Part shown: in pieces, positions 27,560 through 37,041 of the stretch
Layout of the letters: each line of letters opens with the position of its first letter
How positions within the stretch are numbered: the first letter of the stretch is position 1
From: Niveibacterium umoris
GTDB taxonomy: Bacteria; Pseudomonadota; Gammaproteobacteria; Burkholderiales; Rhodocyclaceae
Reading direction: 5' to 3'
Length of the DNA: 64,000 nt
Assembly: GCF_014197015.1 (NCBI RefSeq)
Contig: NZ_JACIET010000001.1
Span: forward strand, 1,426,001-1,490,000
The notes under the pieces: model-generated
What the model saw: the letters and a program-made list of their open reading frames with translations, nothing else
Told to the model about the DNA's origin: nothing
Database searches by the model: none
Position numbers and translations under genes: made by a program

Positions 27560-27705
27560 GAAACTTACTCCAAACTGTTAGTCGATGAAGCCGGGTGGCC
27601 TTCCGCAGAAGACACTTCAGGAACCTGACTCCACTTGTTAGCAACCCTTTCAAGGGCTGTTTCCTGAGGCTGCTCTCGCAGCCCCGGAATTCTATGTCCC
27701 GGCTG
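27560..27705 (-). promoter_or_regulatory. Structured infC-rpmI intergenic leader (candidate L20 operator)
   Basis: The RNA of this 146-base gap contains a GGGGCTGC/GCAGCCTC hairpin with a GAGA tetraloop, an AACAGCCC/GGGTTGCT hairpin, and a small TCAGG-TTC-CTGA hairpin, then the rpmI ribosome site GGAG. No U-run follows, so they are not terminators. In E. coli, L20 represses rpmI-rplT by binding a pseudoknot and hairpin in this place. The position matches; the fold has not been compared. Confidence 0.4.
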
Positions 27706-28236
27706 TCAGGCCGGCTGTTTCTTCTTGCTCGGCGCCAGCACCATGATCATCTGGCGCCCTTCAAGCTTCGGAAACTGCTCTACCGTACCCACCGCTTCAA
27801 GATCCGCCTTGATCCGTTCAAGCTGCCGCACACCGAATTCCTGATGCGCCATTTCACGGCCACGGAATCGGAGTGTCACTTTGACCTTATCGCCCTCCTG
27901 AAGGAAGCGGGTCATGTTGCGCAGCTTGATCTGGTAATCGTTCTCGTCCGTACCTGGACGCAGCTTTACCTCTTTGACCTGGATCTGCTTCTGCTTGAGC
28001 TTGGCCTCGTGCGCCTTCTTGGACTCTTGGTACTTGAACTTGCCAAAGTCCATCAACTTACAGACTGGCGGCTTTGCGAGCGGGGCGATTTCAACCAAGT
28101 CCAGCCCGGCCTCTTCGGCCATTTCAAGGGCTTGCCTCGTCGGAACGATGCCGAGCTGCTCACCGTCCTCACCCACCAAGCGCACTTCAGATACGTTGAT
28201 TTCTCCGTTTAGGCGCTGCGGCTTTTCCTGAGCGAT
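27706..28236 (-). CDS. infC: Translation initiation factor IF-3, AUC start codon
   Basis: 176 aa. Prevents premature subunit joining and checks the start codon and initiator tRNA. N-domain with [21 protein letters not shown], linker rich in Lys ([24 protein letters not shown]), and C-domain with [20 protein letters not shown]. The full N-terminus requires an AUC start (28234-28236, codons ATC GCT CAG). An in-frame TAG stands two codons upstream, and no ATG, GTG or TTG occurs before residue 21. GGAG lies 9 bases upstream. A non-AUG start is the known device by which IF-3 represses its own mRNA (E. coli uses AUU). Starts 26 bases after the thrS stop. Confidence 0.93.
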   Translation of the reverse strand: MAQEKPQRLNGEINVSEVRLVGEDGEQLGIVPTRQALEMAEEAGLDLVEIAPLAKPPVCKLMDFGKFKYQESKKAHEAKLKQKQIQVKEVKLRPGTDENDYQIKLRNMTRFLQEGDKVKVTLRFRGREMAHQEFGVRQLERIKADLEAVGTVEQFPKLEGRQMIMVLAPSKKKQPA

Positions 28237-28262
28237 GGTCTAGGTCTCCAAAAATTAGAAAA

Positions 28263-30179
28263 TCAAACCGCACTACCACGGGTTTCCACCTCGTGGCGCC
28301 AGCGATCGAGCAATTGATCGAGAGGCATCTGGCCAAGATCTTGGCCACCTCGGGCACGTACGGCCACCACGCCAGCCGCCTTTTCTTTCTCACCGACGAC
28401 CAGCTGATAGGGTAGCTTTTGCAAGCTATGTTCTCGAATTTTATAGGAAATCTTCTCGTTGCGCAAATCCGTCTCCACCCTAAACCCGGCGGCAACCAAC
28501 TCGCGCGCGATCCCCTCGGCATAGTCAGCCTGGTGCTCCGTGATGCTCATGACCACTGCCTGCTTTGGCGCCAGCCAGAGCGGGAAGTTGCCTGCAAAGT
28601 TCTCAATCAGGATTCCGATGAACCGCTCGAGCGACCCCAGGATCGCACGATGCAGCATGACCGGGCGTTTGCGCGTGTTGTCTTCCGCGACGTACTCCGC
28701 ATCCAAGCGCTCAGGCAAGACAAAATCGAGTTGCATAGTGCCGCATTGCCAGGAGCGCCCCAGCGCGTCCTTGATGTGATACTCGATCTTCGGTCCGTAG
28801 AACGCCCCTTCGCCCGGAAGCTCGACCCAAGCGACGCCCGATGCCGTGAGCGCATCGCGCAACCCCTGCTCCGCTCTATCCCACACCTCGTCGGCACCAG
28901 CGCGCTTTTCCGGCCGAAGCGATAGCTTGACCACAACATCATTGAACCCGAAGTCGCGATAAACCGAGACGAGCAGATCGTTAAAGGCCCGGACCTCAGA
29001 AACTATCTGATCTTCGGTACAGAATATGTGGGCATCATCTTGCACAAACCCACGTACTCGCATCAAACCGTGCAGAGCGCCCGATGGTTCGTTGCGGTGA
29101 CAGGAGCCAAACTCGGCAAGCCGCAAAGGCAGTTCTCGGTACGAGCGCAGCCCGTGATTGAATATCTGAACGTGACCCGGACAGTTCATCGGTTTAACTG
29201 CGTAGTCACGCTTTTCCGATTCCGTCACGAACATGTTTTCGCGGTAGTTCTCCCAATGGCCTGAGCGCTCCCACAAAACGCGATCCATGACGAGCGGTGT
29301 CTTGACCTCGCTGTAGCCGGCAGCATCCAGGCGACGACGCATGTACTGCTCGATCTGTTGCCATAAGGTCCAGCCCTTCGGGTGCCAAAACACCATTCCG
29401 GGCGCCTCATCCTGAAGGTGGAATAGATCAAGCACCTTTGCCAGTTTGCGGTGATCGCGCTTTTCGGCCTCCTCGATCATGTGGAGGTAAGCGTCCAGAT
29501 CTTCCTTGCTCGCCCAAGCGGTGCCGTAAATCCGCTGCAGTTGTTCATTGCGCGAATCGCCGCGCCAGTAGGCGCCAGCAACCGACATCAGCTTGAAATA
29601 CTTGAGCTTTCCCGTCGACGGAACGTGCGGACCGCGACACAGGTCAATGAAGTCACCCTCACGGTATAGCGAGATCGTTTGGTCCTGCGGAATGCTTGCG
29701 ATGATTTCAGCCTTGTAGGCCTCTCCAATGGATTTGAAGAACGCAACCGCGTCGTCACGCTTCCACTCTTCGCGCACCACGGGGATGTCACGCTTTGACA
29801 GTTCAGACATCCTCGTCTCGATCCGCACCAGATCTTCAGGCGTAAATCCGCGAGGAAACGAGAAATCGTAGTAAAAGCCCTTGTCGATGACCGGGCCAAT
29901 TGTGACCTGAGCCTCCGGGAAGAGTTCTTTCACTGCATACGCAAGCAGATGGGCCGTTGAGTGGCGGATCACATCCACCCCGTCCGCATCCTTGCCGGTC
30001 AGAATCGCCAACTCACAATCGTTTTCGATCCGGAAACTCGTATCGACGAGTTGCCCATCGACGCGCGCCGCCAGCGCCGCCTTTGCAAGGCCAGCGCCAA
30101 TACTGGCAGCAACGTCCGCGACGCTTACCGCTTGCTCGAAGGACCGGACGGAACCGTCCGGCAGACGCACACTAGGCAT
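28263..30179 (-). CDS. thrS: Threonyl-tRNA synthetase
   Basis: 638 aa (E. coli 642). TGS domain ([19 protein letters not shown], about 1-62), editing SAD domain with HSTAHLL and a later HVPSTG block, class II catalytic core with the zinc-ligand region [13 protein letters not shown]-type sequence (here [14 protein letters not shown]), motif 2 [20 protein letters not shown], motif 3 [13 protein letters not shown], and C-terminal anticodon-binding domain ([15 protein letters not shown]). ATG 30179 follows GGGAG; an in-frame ATG at 30194 would precede that site. A strong terminator-like hairpin ends 18 bases before the start codon. First gene of the thrS-infC-rpmI-rplT-pheST-ihfA block. Confidence 0.97.
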   Translation of the reverse strand: MPSVRLPDGSVRSFEQAVSVADVAASIGAGLAKAALAARVDGQLVDTSFRIENDCELAILTGKDADGVDVIRHSTAHLLAYAVKELFPEAQVTIGPVIDKGFYYDFSFPRGFTPEDLVRIETRMSELSKRDIPVVREEWKRDDAVAFFKSIGEAYKAEIIASIPQDQTISLYREGDFIDLCRGPHVPSTGKLKYFKLMSVAGAYWRGDSRNEQLQRIYGTAWASKEDLDAYLHMIEEAEKRDHRKLAKVLDLFHLQDEAPGMVFWHPKGWTLWQQIEQYMRRRLDAAGYSEVKTPLVMDRVLWERSGHWENYRENMFVTESEKRDYAVKPMNCPGHVQIFNHGLRSYRELPLRLAEFGSCHRNEPSGALHGLMRVRGFVQDDAHIFCTEDQIVSEVRAFNDLLVSVYRDFGFNDVVVKLSLRPEKRAGADEVWDRAEQGLRDALTASGVAWVELPGEGAFYGPKIEYHIKDALGRSWQCGTMQLDFVLPERLDAEYVAEDNTRKRPVMLHRAILGSLERFIGILIENFAGNFPLWLAPKQAVVMSITEHQADYAEGIARELVAAGFRVETDLRNEKISYKIREHSLQKLPYQLVVGEKEKAAGVVAVRARGGQDLGQMPLDQLLDRWRHEVETRGSAV

Positions 30180-30197
30180 GCTTTCTCCCGACAAGGC

Positions 30198-30228
30198 AAA
30201 AAAAAAGTGCGACCACAGGGCCGCACTT
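30198..30228 (-). terminator. Terminator or attenuator between tRNA-Val and thrS
   Basis: On the minus strand, 10-bp stem AAGTGCGGCC / GGTCGCACTT with a CTGT loop and one G-U-type irregularity, then nine T ending at 30198. The thrS ribosome site starts about 10 bases later. It can end tRNA-Val transcription, but it must also be crossed by, or lie inside, any thrS mRNA unless thrS has a promoter I cannot see. A 27-codon frame (30318-30235) precedes it and has no Thr codon. Confidence 0.88.
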
Positions 30229-30324
30229 TTTCGTTCAATCGAAGCGTATGAACCGAGCGAACCCGCTTACTACGGACAAACCGTGGTGCAAGTTCGCAGA
30301 ATCATCGCCGCTCCGCATGGGTGT

Positions 30325-30401
30325 TGGTAGGCGCGATTGGACTCGAACCAACGACCCCCACCATGTCAAGGTGGTGCTCTAACCAGCTGAGCTACGCGCC
30401 T
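30325..30401 (-). tRNA. tRNA-Val (anticodon GAC)
   Basis: 77 bases with encoded CCA. Acceptor AGGCGCG pairs with CGCGCCT, discriminator A. Anticodon loop TTGACAT gives GAC, reading GUC and GUU. D arm AGCTCAGCTGGTTAGAGC and T arm GGTTCGAGTCC are standard. Confidence 0.97.
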
Positions 30402-30413
30402 GAAAGAAGCGAA

Positions 30414-30441
30414 ACTATAGCTGATAAATCGCGAAAGTCAA
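30414..30441 (-). promoter_or_regulatory. Sigma-70 promoter of tRNA-Val
   Basis: On the minus strand, TTGACT, 16-base spacer, TATAGT; the best promoter match seen in this window. The predicted start is about six bases before the tRNA 5' end. It is also the nearest good promoter upstream of thrS. Confidence 0.85.
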
Positions 30442-30469
30442 AGCACTTCTTGTCATGGCGGAATTTGGC

Positions 30470-31234
30470 CTAGCTTTGACTACGTGCGTAGCAGTTGTCG
30501 TCAGGGAAGATGGTACGAACCAGATCTTCACCCGACGCAAGTGCACTTTCGGACATCAACCCACGCGCATGCTGCAAACGCAAGAACAGTGCAAACGCGC
30601 CAACGGCCCGACGTTCGTTTGTCACGCGGATCTTCGCCAAATCACCGCCAGCCCAGGCAAGCTGCAGCGCCAGATCCGGGACGACCGCGCTATCCGACGA
30701 GACCGTCAGTTTGAGCAGATGATCCAAGGTCGACCTGGAAGCGTCGTTCCCACCCGCCATCATCTGTCCGAGATCGACACATGGCAAGAGCGCCCCGGAT
30801 GCGAGTTCACGCTCGGCAAAACCTACGCGCCGGGCAATCGAAGCCAGGTCATGAAACACTGGGAATCGCGCGCGCGCCAGCAACGCTCTGTAGCGCAGTA
30901 CCGGCAATGCCCCCGCAAGAGCATCCCAAGCGACCAGCAACGGCTGACGCGCGTTCACCAGGTCGAAGAAACGCTGGACGAGACGCCCTTCGCTGCCATC
31001 TGCTTCCGCCAGAGAGATCAACTCGGCCGTTCCGTCGCCGAGCCATACGCATGAGATTTCTACGATCCGCCGCAGATGGGACGGCAACGTATCGTCACCA
31101 GATACCGCGCGCTGCTTCTGCTGCGCGTACTCAGCGACTTCATGATCTGTGAGCGCTGGGTCGAGTTCGTAGACATGACGAAGACCAGCAATATCCGGGA
31201 CAGCAACCAGATCAAAAACCAGAATTCCAGTCAT
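30470..31234 (-). CDS. Degenerate 3'-5' exonuclease-like protein (PolB exonuclease-related family), probably inactive
   Basis: 254 aa. Aligns by eye along its full length with the predicted 3'-5' exonuclease family related to the PolB exonuclease domain (VFDxETVPD...SWNGGGFDLPVLHYR...YCETDVxNTYLVYLR). The framework is kept: VPDIAGLRHVYELD, LPSHLRRIVEISCVWL, RFFDLVNARQPLLVAW, LPVLRYRALL, ALFLRLQHARG. The DEDD catalytic residues are mostly gone: motif I reads FDLVAVPD (Glu lost), motif II reads DALAGALPVL (Asp lost), and motif III reads RVTNERRAVGAF (Asp lost). Start ATG 31234 lies 16 bases after cysM; a GTG at 31267 would overlap it. The open frame is intact, so a non-catalytic role is likely. 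Confidence 0.75.
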   Translation of the reverse strand: MTGILVFDLVAVPDIAGLRHVYELDPALTDHEVAEYAQQKQRAVSGDDTLPSHLRRIVEISCVWLGDGTAELISLAEADGSEGRLVQRFFDLVNARQPLLVAWDALAGALPVLRYRALLARARFPVFHDLASIARRVGFAERELASGALLPCVDLGQMMAGGNDASRSTLDHLLKLTVSSDSAVVPDLALQLAWAGGDLAKIRVTNERRAVGAFALFLRLQHARGLMSESALASGEDLVRTIFPDDNCYARSQS

Positions 31235-31250
31235 GGGGCAGCCAGGCGAA

Positions 31251-32156
31251 TCAGCCCGGAAACACACCGGTTGTCAGGTAACGATCGCCACGGTCGCAAA
31301 CGATAGCGACGATCACTGAGTCCGACAGTGACTCTGCAAGGCGCAGTGCAACTGCCATCGCGCCGCCGGACGAGATCCCAGCAAAAATACCCTCTTCACG
31401 AGCGAGCCGACGGGTCATTCCCTCAGCATCGGCTTGCGCCACGTATTCAAGCTGGTCGACGCGGCTCGCCTCATAAATGCCAGGCAGGTAGGCTTCGGGC
31501 CACTTCCGGATGCCCGGAATCTGCGCACCATCGGTCGGCTGACAACCGATGATGCGGATTTTCGGGTTCTTTTCCTTCAGATAACGGGACGTGCCCATGA
31601 TCGTTCCCGTCGTGCCCATGCTGCTGACGAAATGCGTGATCTGGCCAGAGGTTTGCTCCCAGATTTCCGGACCGGTACCTTCGTAATGCGCCAGCGGGTT
31701 ATCAGGGTTGCCAAACTGGTCGAGAATAATTCCCCGCCCCTCGTCACGCAGTCGCTCGGCCACATCGCGAGCCATTTCCATGCCGCCTTCGCGCGGCGTC
31801 AGGATCAGTTCAGCACCGAAGGCTCGCATGGTCTGGCGACGCTCAAGACTTTGATTCTCTGGCATGACGAGAATCATCTTGTATCCGCGCATGGCCGCCG
31901 CCATCGCTAGCGCGATGCCCGTATTTCCGCTGGTCGCTTCGACAAGCGTATCGCCGGGCTTGATGTCGCCCCGCGCTTCGGCATGCCGGATCATGGAGAG
32001 TGCCGGACGGTCCTTTACTGAACCCGCTGGATTATTGCCTTCCAGCTTGGCCAGTAAGACGTTGTTGTTGCCGGCAGAGATCCGCTTCAAGCGCACCAAC
32101 GGCGTGCGGCCGACGTAGTCCTCGAGGGTCGGGAACTCAATGCGAAGCCCGGTCAT
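31251..32156 (-). CDS. cysM: Cysteine synthase B (O-acetylserine sulfhydrylase)
   Basis: PLP enzyme that makes cysteine from O-acetylserine and sulfide; the CysM type also accepts thiosulfate. 301 aa, shorter than CysK. PLP lysine K48 in [11 protein letters not shown], substrate loop [13 protein letters not shown], and phosphate-binding GTTGTIMG. The start ATG overlaps the stop of hldD (ATGA), so it is the downstream end of the LPS heptose gene string. The exonuclease-like gene follows 16 bases later. Confidence 0.96.
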   Translation of the reverse strand: MTGLRIEFPTLEDYVGRTPLVRLKRISAGNNNVLLAKLEGNNPAGSVKDRPALSMIRHAEARGDIKPGDTLVEATSGNTGIALAMAAAMRGYKMILVMPENQSLERRQTMRAFGAELILTPREGGMEMARDVAERLRDEGRGIILDQFGNPDNPLAHYEGTGPEIWEQTSGQITHFVSSMGTTGTIMGTSRYLKEKNPKIRIIGCQPTDGAQIPGIRKWPEAYLPGIYEASRVDQLEYVAQADAEGMTRRLAREEGIFAGISSGGAMAVALRLAESLSDSVIVAIVCDRGDRYLTTGVFPG

Positions 32157-33160
32157 GTGGCTGCGCGCCTCTGCAGTTCGGCGACGTACTTGCCGACGCC
32201 CTGAGTAACGTCGTTGAACGGCGCGGCGTAGCCCGCTTCACGCAAAAGCGAGACATTCGCTTCAGTAAAGCTCTGATACTTGCCTCGCAAAGCGTCCGGG
32301 AACGGAATGTACTCAATCAGCCCCTGCGATTGGAGTTCCGCCAGCGAAAGTGCGGCCTCGCCCTTCGCGGAACGACAGGCATTGATCGTCGCCACGGCGA
32401 CGTCGTTGAAACTCTGTGCGCGCCCGGTCCCAAGGTTGTAAATGCCTGAAAGCATCGGGCTGTCCAGGAAGTAAAGGTTCACATTAACGACGTCTTCAAC
32501 GAAGACGAAGTCACGCCGCTGCTCGCCGTTGGCGTAACCGTCCTGCCCTTCGAACAGCCGCACCTTGCCATTCTCCCGATATTGATTGAAGAAATGGAAG
32601 GCAACGGAAGCCATGCGGCCTTTGTGCTGCTCGTTCGGGCCATACACATTGAAATAGCGGAACCCGGCGATCTGCGAGCCGCTTTCCGCCAGTGCGCGGC
32701 GCACGATCTGGTCAAACAGATACTTCGAGTATGCGTATACGTTCAACGGGGCTTCGCACGACTTGTCTTCCTTGAAGACAGCCCCGCCCCCGTACACCGA
32801 AGCCGATGACGCATAGAGGAACTGGGCCTCCTGCTCCAGACAGAAGCGCAACAACTCCAGCGAATAGCGGTAGTTGTTCTCCATCATGTAGTGGCCGTCC
32901 TGCTCCATGGTGTCGGAGCAAGCCCCCTGATGGAGGACTGCCTCGACCGCGCCATCGAGCTCGCCGCCCTCGATCATTTCGAGGAAAACCTTCTTGTCTA
33001 GATAGTCAGCGATCTCGCAACCGACAAGATTCTTGAACTTGTCGCCGCGCGAGAGGTTGTCGACCGCGATGATGTTGTCAATCCCTTTGGCATTGAGACC
33101 GGCAACGATATTGGACCCAATGAATCCGGCAGCACCGGTGACTACGTAATAGCTCGACAT
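32153..33160 (-). CDS. hldD: ADP-L-glycero-D-manno-heptose 6-epimerase
   Basis: Last step in making ADP-L-glycero-D-manno-heptose for the LPS inner core. 335 aa short-chain dehydrogenase-type epimerase. NADP motif [11 protein letters not shown] at residues 8-18; catalytic Tyr/Lys in [24 protein letters not shown] and [14 protein letters not shown] are diagnostic of HldD. ATG 33160 has GGGGAG upstream; a longer frame to 33256 would run into hldA. Starts 11 bases after hldA. Confidence 0.96.
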   Translation of the reverse strand: MSSYYVVTGAAGFIGSNIVAGLNAKGIDNIIAVDNLSRGDKFKNLVGCEIADYLDKKVFLEMIEGGELDGAVEAVLHQGACSDTMEQDGHYMMENNYRYSLELLRFCLEQEAQFLYASSASVYGGGAVFKEDKSCEAPLNVYAYSKYLFDQIVRRALAESGSQIAGFRYFNVYGPNEQHKGRMASVAFHFFNQYRENGKVRLFEGQDGYANGEQRRDFVFVEDVVNVNLYFLDSPMLSGIYNLGTGRAQSFNDVAVATINACRSAKGEAALSLAELQSQGLIEYIPFPDALRGKYQSFTEANVSLLREAGYAAPFNDVTQGVGKYVAELQRRAAT

Positions 33161-33171
33161 GAGCCTCCCCC

Positions 33172-34113
33172 TCAATCTGGAATCTTGATTTCGTCGAGCG
33201 TGACGGTCGCTGTACCGAGTTTGCCGACGACAATGCCCGCTGCGTGGTTCGCCCAACGCATGGCATCTGTGATCGAAGCGCCGGCCGCAAACATGACTGC
33301 CAGCGTGGCGATGACGGTATCCCCCGCGCCTGAGACGTCATAGACCTCGCGCGCGCGAGTGCGTTCATGAACGACGCCGTCGGCCCTGAACAGGGTCATC
33401 CCCTCTTCCGAACGCGTGACGAGCAGCGCATCAAGCGCGAGTTCTTCGCGCAGCGTATGCGCTCGCCGCGCCAGATCCGCCTCATCGGACCATTTTCCAA
33501 CCACTTGGCGCAGCTCGGCGCGATTGGGCGTCAATAATGTCGCGCCGCGATAACGAGAATAATCGTCACCCTTCGGGTCGACAAAGACCGGCTTTCCGGC
33601 CTCGCGCGCCAGCGAAATCATCTCGGCGACGTGCGTCAGTCCGCCCTTGCCATAATCCGACAAAACAACAACGTCACATTCGGGCAAACGCTCACGGAAT
33701 TCTGCAAGGGTCGCCTGCAGCGACTCGTGGTTGGGCACGGTCTCGAAGTCAATCCGCAGCAGTTGCTGCTGACGGCCAACGACTCTCAGTTTTACCGTAG
33801 TCGCCAAAGCCGCATCGGTGTGCAAGGAAGCAAGCACGCCCTCTTGCTCCAGCATGCGCGTCAAGGCAAGGGCGGGCTCGTCCGCCCCGACCACCGACAG
33901 CAGCACCGTTTGCGCGCCAAGGGCAGCTGAATTGCGCGCAACGTTCGCTGCACCGCCGGGGCGTTCTTCCGTTCGCTCAACCTTGACGACAGGTACGGGT
34001 GCCTCAGGAGAAATCCTGCTCACATCGCCAAACCAGTAGCGATCGAGCATGACGTCGCCCACGACCATGACGCGAGCGCTCGATGTATCGGGAAGCGGCG
34101 GCAGCGCGTGCAT
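33172..34113 (-). CDS. hldA: D-glycero-beta-D-manno-heptose-7-phosphate kinase (stand-alone HldA/RfaE domain I)
   Basis: PfkB-family sugar kinase, 313 aa: phosphorylates heptose-7-phosphate at C1. N-terminal [20 protein letters not shown] with PEAPVPVV, Gly-rich GGAANVARN, and the C-terminal anion hole [14 protein letters not shown] with the catalytic Asp. In E. coli the HldE protein (~477 aa) also carries a C-terminal nucleotidyltransferase; that domain is absent here, so the second activity must be encoded elsewhere. The ATG overlaps the ugd stop by one base (TAATG). Confidence 0.94.
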   Translation of the reverse strand: MHALPPLPDTSSARVMVVGDVMLDRYWFGDVSRISPEAPVPVVKVERTEERPGGAANVARNSAALGAQTVLLSVVGADEPALALTRMLEQEGVLASLHTDAALATTVKLRVVGRQQQLLRIDFETVPNHESLQATLAEFRERLPECDVVVLSDYGKGGLTHVAEMISLAREAGKPVFVDPKGDDYSRYRGATLLTPNRAELRQVVGKWSDEADLARRAHTLREELALDALLVTRSEEGMTLFRADGVVHERTRAREVYDVSGAGDTVIATLAVMFAAGASITDAMRWANHAAGIVVGKLGTATVTLDEIKIPD

Positions 34114-35435
34114 TACGGGCGGCCGATGGGCAAATACTCGAGCCCGAAGCTGCGAGGTAGTTTCGGATCGTAAAGATTGCGACCGTCGAAAATAACCGGA
34201 CTCTTGAGTACCCGCTGGATGCGCTCAAAGTCCGGACTACGGAATTCCTTCCACTCGGTCACGATCACCAGTGCATCCGCGCCTTCTATGGCGTGCATCG
34301 GATTCGTCGCGTAGGAGAGGCGCACCTCATCACCGAAGATGCGCTTCGCCTCGTCCATCGCAACAGGGTCGTATGCCGCAACGACAGCGCCGCGCTTGAA
34401 CAATTCGGCGACCACCACCCGACTTGTCGCTTCACGCATGTCATCCGTGTTGGGCTTGAACGCGAGCCCCCACAGTGCGAACTTCATGCCGCTGAGGTCT
34501 TCCCCGAATCGTTTGACGATCTTGTCGACCAACACGAGTTTTTGCGTGTCGTTTGCGTCCTCGACCGCCTGCAACACTTTCAAGCCTTGGCCGGCATCTG
34601 CAGCCGTCTTGATCAGAGCCTTTACATCCTTAGGGAAGCACGAACCGCCATAGCCACAACCGGCGTAAAGAAAGTGGTAACCGATCCGCGGATCGGAACC
34701 GATGCCCTGGCGGACGAGTTCGATATCAGCGCCCAAGCGCTCGGCGAGCAGCGCGAGTTCGTTCATGAACGAAATCCGCGTCGCCAGCATTGCGTTGGCC
34801 GCGTATTTGGTCAGTTCCGCCGAGCGCACATCCATCACCACCAGCTTGTCGTGATTGCGCTGGAACGGCGCATAAAGTGCTCGCATCAGGTAGATCGCCT
34901 GGTCATCGTCAGCACCGACGACGATGCGATCAGGCTTCATGAAATCTTCGACTGCGGCACCTTCCTTGAGAAACTCGGGATTGGATACCACCGAGAAATT
35001 CACATCGACACCGCGCGCCTGCAGTTCTTCTGCAATCGCAGCGCGAACCTTGTCGGCAGTACCCACCGGCACCGTGCTCTTGTCGACGACTACCTTGTAG
35101 TCCGTCATCAAGCGGCCGATATTGCGCGCTGCCGCCAGCACGTATTTCAAATCAGCGGAACCATCCTCGTCCGGCGGCGTGCCGACCGCGATGAACTGGA
35201 TCGTTCCGAAGCGCACAGCCTCTTCCACGTCGGTCGTGAAATGCAGTCGCCCCGCGGCTACGTTGCGCTCGACTACCTTGTCGAGCCCCGGCTCGTGGAT
35301 CGGAATGCCTCCGTCCTTGAGGATGCGGATCTTCTGCGGATCGACATCCAGACACAGCACATCGTTGCCCATTTCGGCGAGACAAGCGCCTGACACCAAA
35401 CCGACATAGCCGGTCCCAACAACGGTAACTTTCAC
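34113..35435 (-). CDS. ugd: UDP-glucose 6-dehydrogenase
   Basis: Oxidises UDP-glucose twice with NAD to UDP-glucuronate, used for capsule, exopolysaccharide or lipid A sugars. 440 aa. Rossmann motif [19 protein letters not shown] at the N-terminus, catalytic Cys in [14 protein letters not shown], and [19 protein letters not shown] near the C-terminal domain. The start is GTG 35435 (VKVTVVG), with GGAG 8 bases upstream; a TTG at 35456 lies upstream of that site and adds a non-family extension. Follows lapB by 27 bases. Confidence 0.95.
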   Translation of the reverse strand: MKVTVVGTGYVGLVSGACLAEMGNDVLCLDVDPQKIRILKDGGIPIHEPGLDKVVERNVAAGRLHFTTDVEEAVRFGTIQFIAVGTPPDEDGSADLKYVLAAARNIGRLMTDYKVVVDKSTVPVGTADKVRAAIAEELQARGVDVNFSVVSNPEFLKEGAAVEDFMKPDRIVVGADDDQAIYLMRALYAPFQRNHDKLVVMDVRSAELTKYAANAMLATRISFMNELALLAERLGADIELVRQGIGSDPRIGYHFLYAGCGYGGSCFPKDVKALIKTAADAGQGLKVLQAVEDANDTQKLVLVDKIVKRFGEDLSGMKFALWGLAFKPNTDDMREATSRVVVAELFKRGAVVAAYDPVAMDEAKRIFGDEVRLSYATNPMHAIEGADALVIVTEWKEFRSPDFERIQRVLKSPVIFDGRNLYDPKLPRSFGLEYLPIGRP

Positions 35436-35462
35436 GTCCAGAACTCCAGTCGACAACGCCCC

Positions 35463-36638
35463 TCAGGGCGTCAGATCAAATTCTTCGGTGCGGCGCGGCG
35501 GGTAAGTCTCCCAACCGCCGCAGGCCGGGCAACGCCAGTAGAACTGCCGCGCCTTGAAGCCGCAGGCGTCGCAGCAAAATCGCGCCACGCGGCGGGTATG
35601 GCCGTGGATCAAGCCTTTGACCAGTTCGATGTCCTGTCGCTGCTCGGGCTGGGCTGTCAGCAGTGCGGCTTCGAGCAACTTGTCGAGACCCAGCACGGTA
35701 GGGTTGCGCCGCAATTCTTCGCGCACAAGCCTGTAAGCGGCATCCGGCCCTTCTCGATCCAGTTCCCACTGAAACACGGCATCCAGCAGGTCGAGCGATG
35801 GATACCGCTCCAGATACGAGTGCAGCAACTGCATTCCGTCGCCCTGGCGCCTGAGTCTGCGATACCCATCCATGATGCGTTCAGCCACCAACGCTAGATA
35901 AACCGGGTTCTGCTGCTCTACTCGCTGCCAGGCTTCGATGGCACCGGCAACATCATCCCGCGCCAGCCTCAAGTCTCCGAGGAGCATATTGGCGCGAACG
36001 CACTGCCGATTCACTTCCAGCGCACGCTGGAGTTCTACGGCTGCAGCATCGAGTTGACCACGCGCCAGTTCATTGGCACCCAGTTCACAGTGGAAGTTGG
36101 CAATTTCTTTCAACATCAACGCTGTGTCTGCATTCGGCAATGCACGCGCAACCTCGATCGCCTTGGCCCAATCCTTCTCCTGCTGGTAGATCTCAAGCAG
36201 TTGTTTGAGCGCGAACTCACGCATCCCGGTATCGCGCAGTTTGACGAACACTGCTTCGGCGCGATCCAGCAACCCCGCTTTCAGGAAGTCTTGCCCAAGT
36301 TCAGAGAGTGCTGAGGTGCGCTGCTCTGCGCTGAGGTCATCGCGATCGACCAGCGTCTGATGCATGCGGATTGCGCGGTCCAGTTCGCCACGCCGGCGAA
36401 ACAGGCTGCCCAGAGCGAAATGCAGCTCTACTGTTTGCGGATCAATCTTTACCGCTTCGAGAAACGAATCGATCGCCTTGTCCGGCTGTTCATTGAGCAG
36501 GAAATTGAGGCCACTCAGGTAGGAACGCGGCAGCGACCGGGACTCCTTGACGAGATGCTTGATGTCTATGCGCGCAGCCGACCATCCGAGAATGAAGAAG
36601 ATGGGAAAGGCGAGCAGCCACCAGAGTTCGAATTCCAT
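35463..36638 (-). CDS. lapB: Lipopolysaccharide assembly protein LapB (YciM)
   Basis: 391 aa (E. coli 389). Membrane-anchored TPR protein that directs FtsH to LpxC and so limits LPS synthesis. One N-terminal helix (FELWWLLAFPIFFILGWSAA), nine or so TPR units from about residue 45 to 350 (SYLSGLNFLLNEQPDKAID is the first), and a C-terminal rubredoxin-type metal site: CCDACGF and CPACGGW, i.e. two CxxC pairs. ATG 36638 gives the family N-terminus. It stands 4 bases after lapA. The ihfB-lapA-lapB order is conserved in Proteobacteria, and the next genes (ugd, hldA, hldD) are also LPS-related. Confidence 0.94.
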   Translation of the reverse strand: MEFELWWLLAFPIFFILGWSAARIDIKHLVKESRSLPRSYLSGLNFLLNEQPDKAIDSFLEAVKIDPQTVELHFALGSLFRRRGELDRAIRMHQTLVDRDDLSAEQRTSALSELGQDFLKAGLLDRAEAVFVKLRDTGMREFALKQLLEIYQQEKDWAKAIEVARALPNADTALMLKEIANFHCELGANELARGQLDAAAVELQRALEVNRQCVRANMLLGDLRLARDDVAGAIEAWQRVEQQNPVYLALVAERIMDGYRRLRRQGDGMQLLHSYLERYPSLDLLDAVFQWELDREGPDAAYRLVREELRRNPTVLGLDKLLEAALLTAQPEQRQDIELVKGLIHGHTRRVARFCCDACGFKARQFYWRCPACGGWETYPPRRTEEFDLTP

Positions 36639-36642
36639 TGAT

Positions 36643-36951
36643 TCAGAGAGAGCGAAGGTAATCAGGTGGAGGCGCTTCCCGCACCGAAATGGACGACACA
36701 GACGCAGATGCGCCCGAGACGTTTTCGCGCAGCCGACGGATTTCGCGACGCTGGCTCTGCAGCGTGACAACGGCCGCAGTCACCCCTAGCGCCACCCCGC
36801 CAACGAAGACAAACAGGATTACCGCGATCAGTGGCAAGCGCCACGCGGTGTCGAAGAAGAACCGCAGCGTGACAATCGCGTCATTCTTCAGCGCAAAGCC
36901 TAGAAGAATGAAGAACACCAGTCCACGCAGGAGCCAGAGCAGAAGTCGCAT
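36643..36951 (-). CDS. lapA: LapA family (DUF1049) inner-membrane protein
   Basis: 102 aa. Two membrane helices (LLLWLLRGLVFFILLGFAL and LPLIAVILFVFVGGVALGV) flank a short loop, followed by a cytoplasmic coiled-coil tail (TLQSQRREIRRLREN). Matches YciS/LapA, the small partner of LapB in LPS regulation. ATG 36951 chosen; an upstream in-frame start at 36987 would add a polar stretch before the first helix. The 90-base gap to ihfB shows no terminator. Confidence 0.9.
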   Translation of the reverse strand: MRLLLWLLRGLVFFILLGFALKNDAIVTLRFFFDTAWRLPLIAVILFVFVGGVALGVTAAVVTLQSQRREIRRLRENVSGASASVSSISVREAPPPDYLRSL

Positions 36952-37041
36952 GGGCGGATTATCCCGCAATCCGACCCATGTCGCCAAAAAAGCAGAAGGC
37001 GGCTCGCGCCGCCTATCTACTCGTCAACTGCCAGTCGAAAA

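Noticed and set aside
28460-28540. T-box or similar tRNA-sensing riboswitch for thrS or pheS
   Set aside because: No T-box sequence or specifier-loop pattern was found, and such elements are not expected in Proteobacteria.
30235-30318. 27-codon frame before the thrS hairpin as a classical attenuation leader peptide
   Set aside because: It contains no Thr codon and no visible ribosome site, so it does not fit amino-acid-sensing attenuation. Kept only as a detail of the thrS finding.
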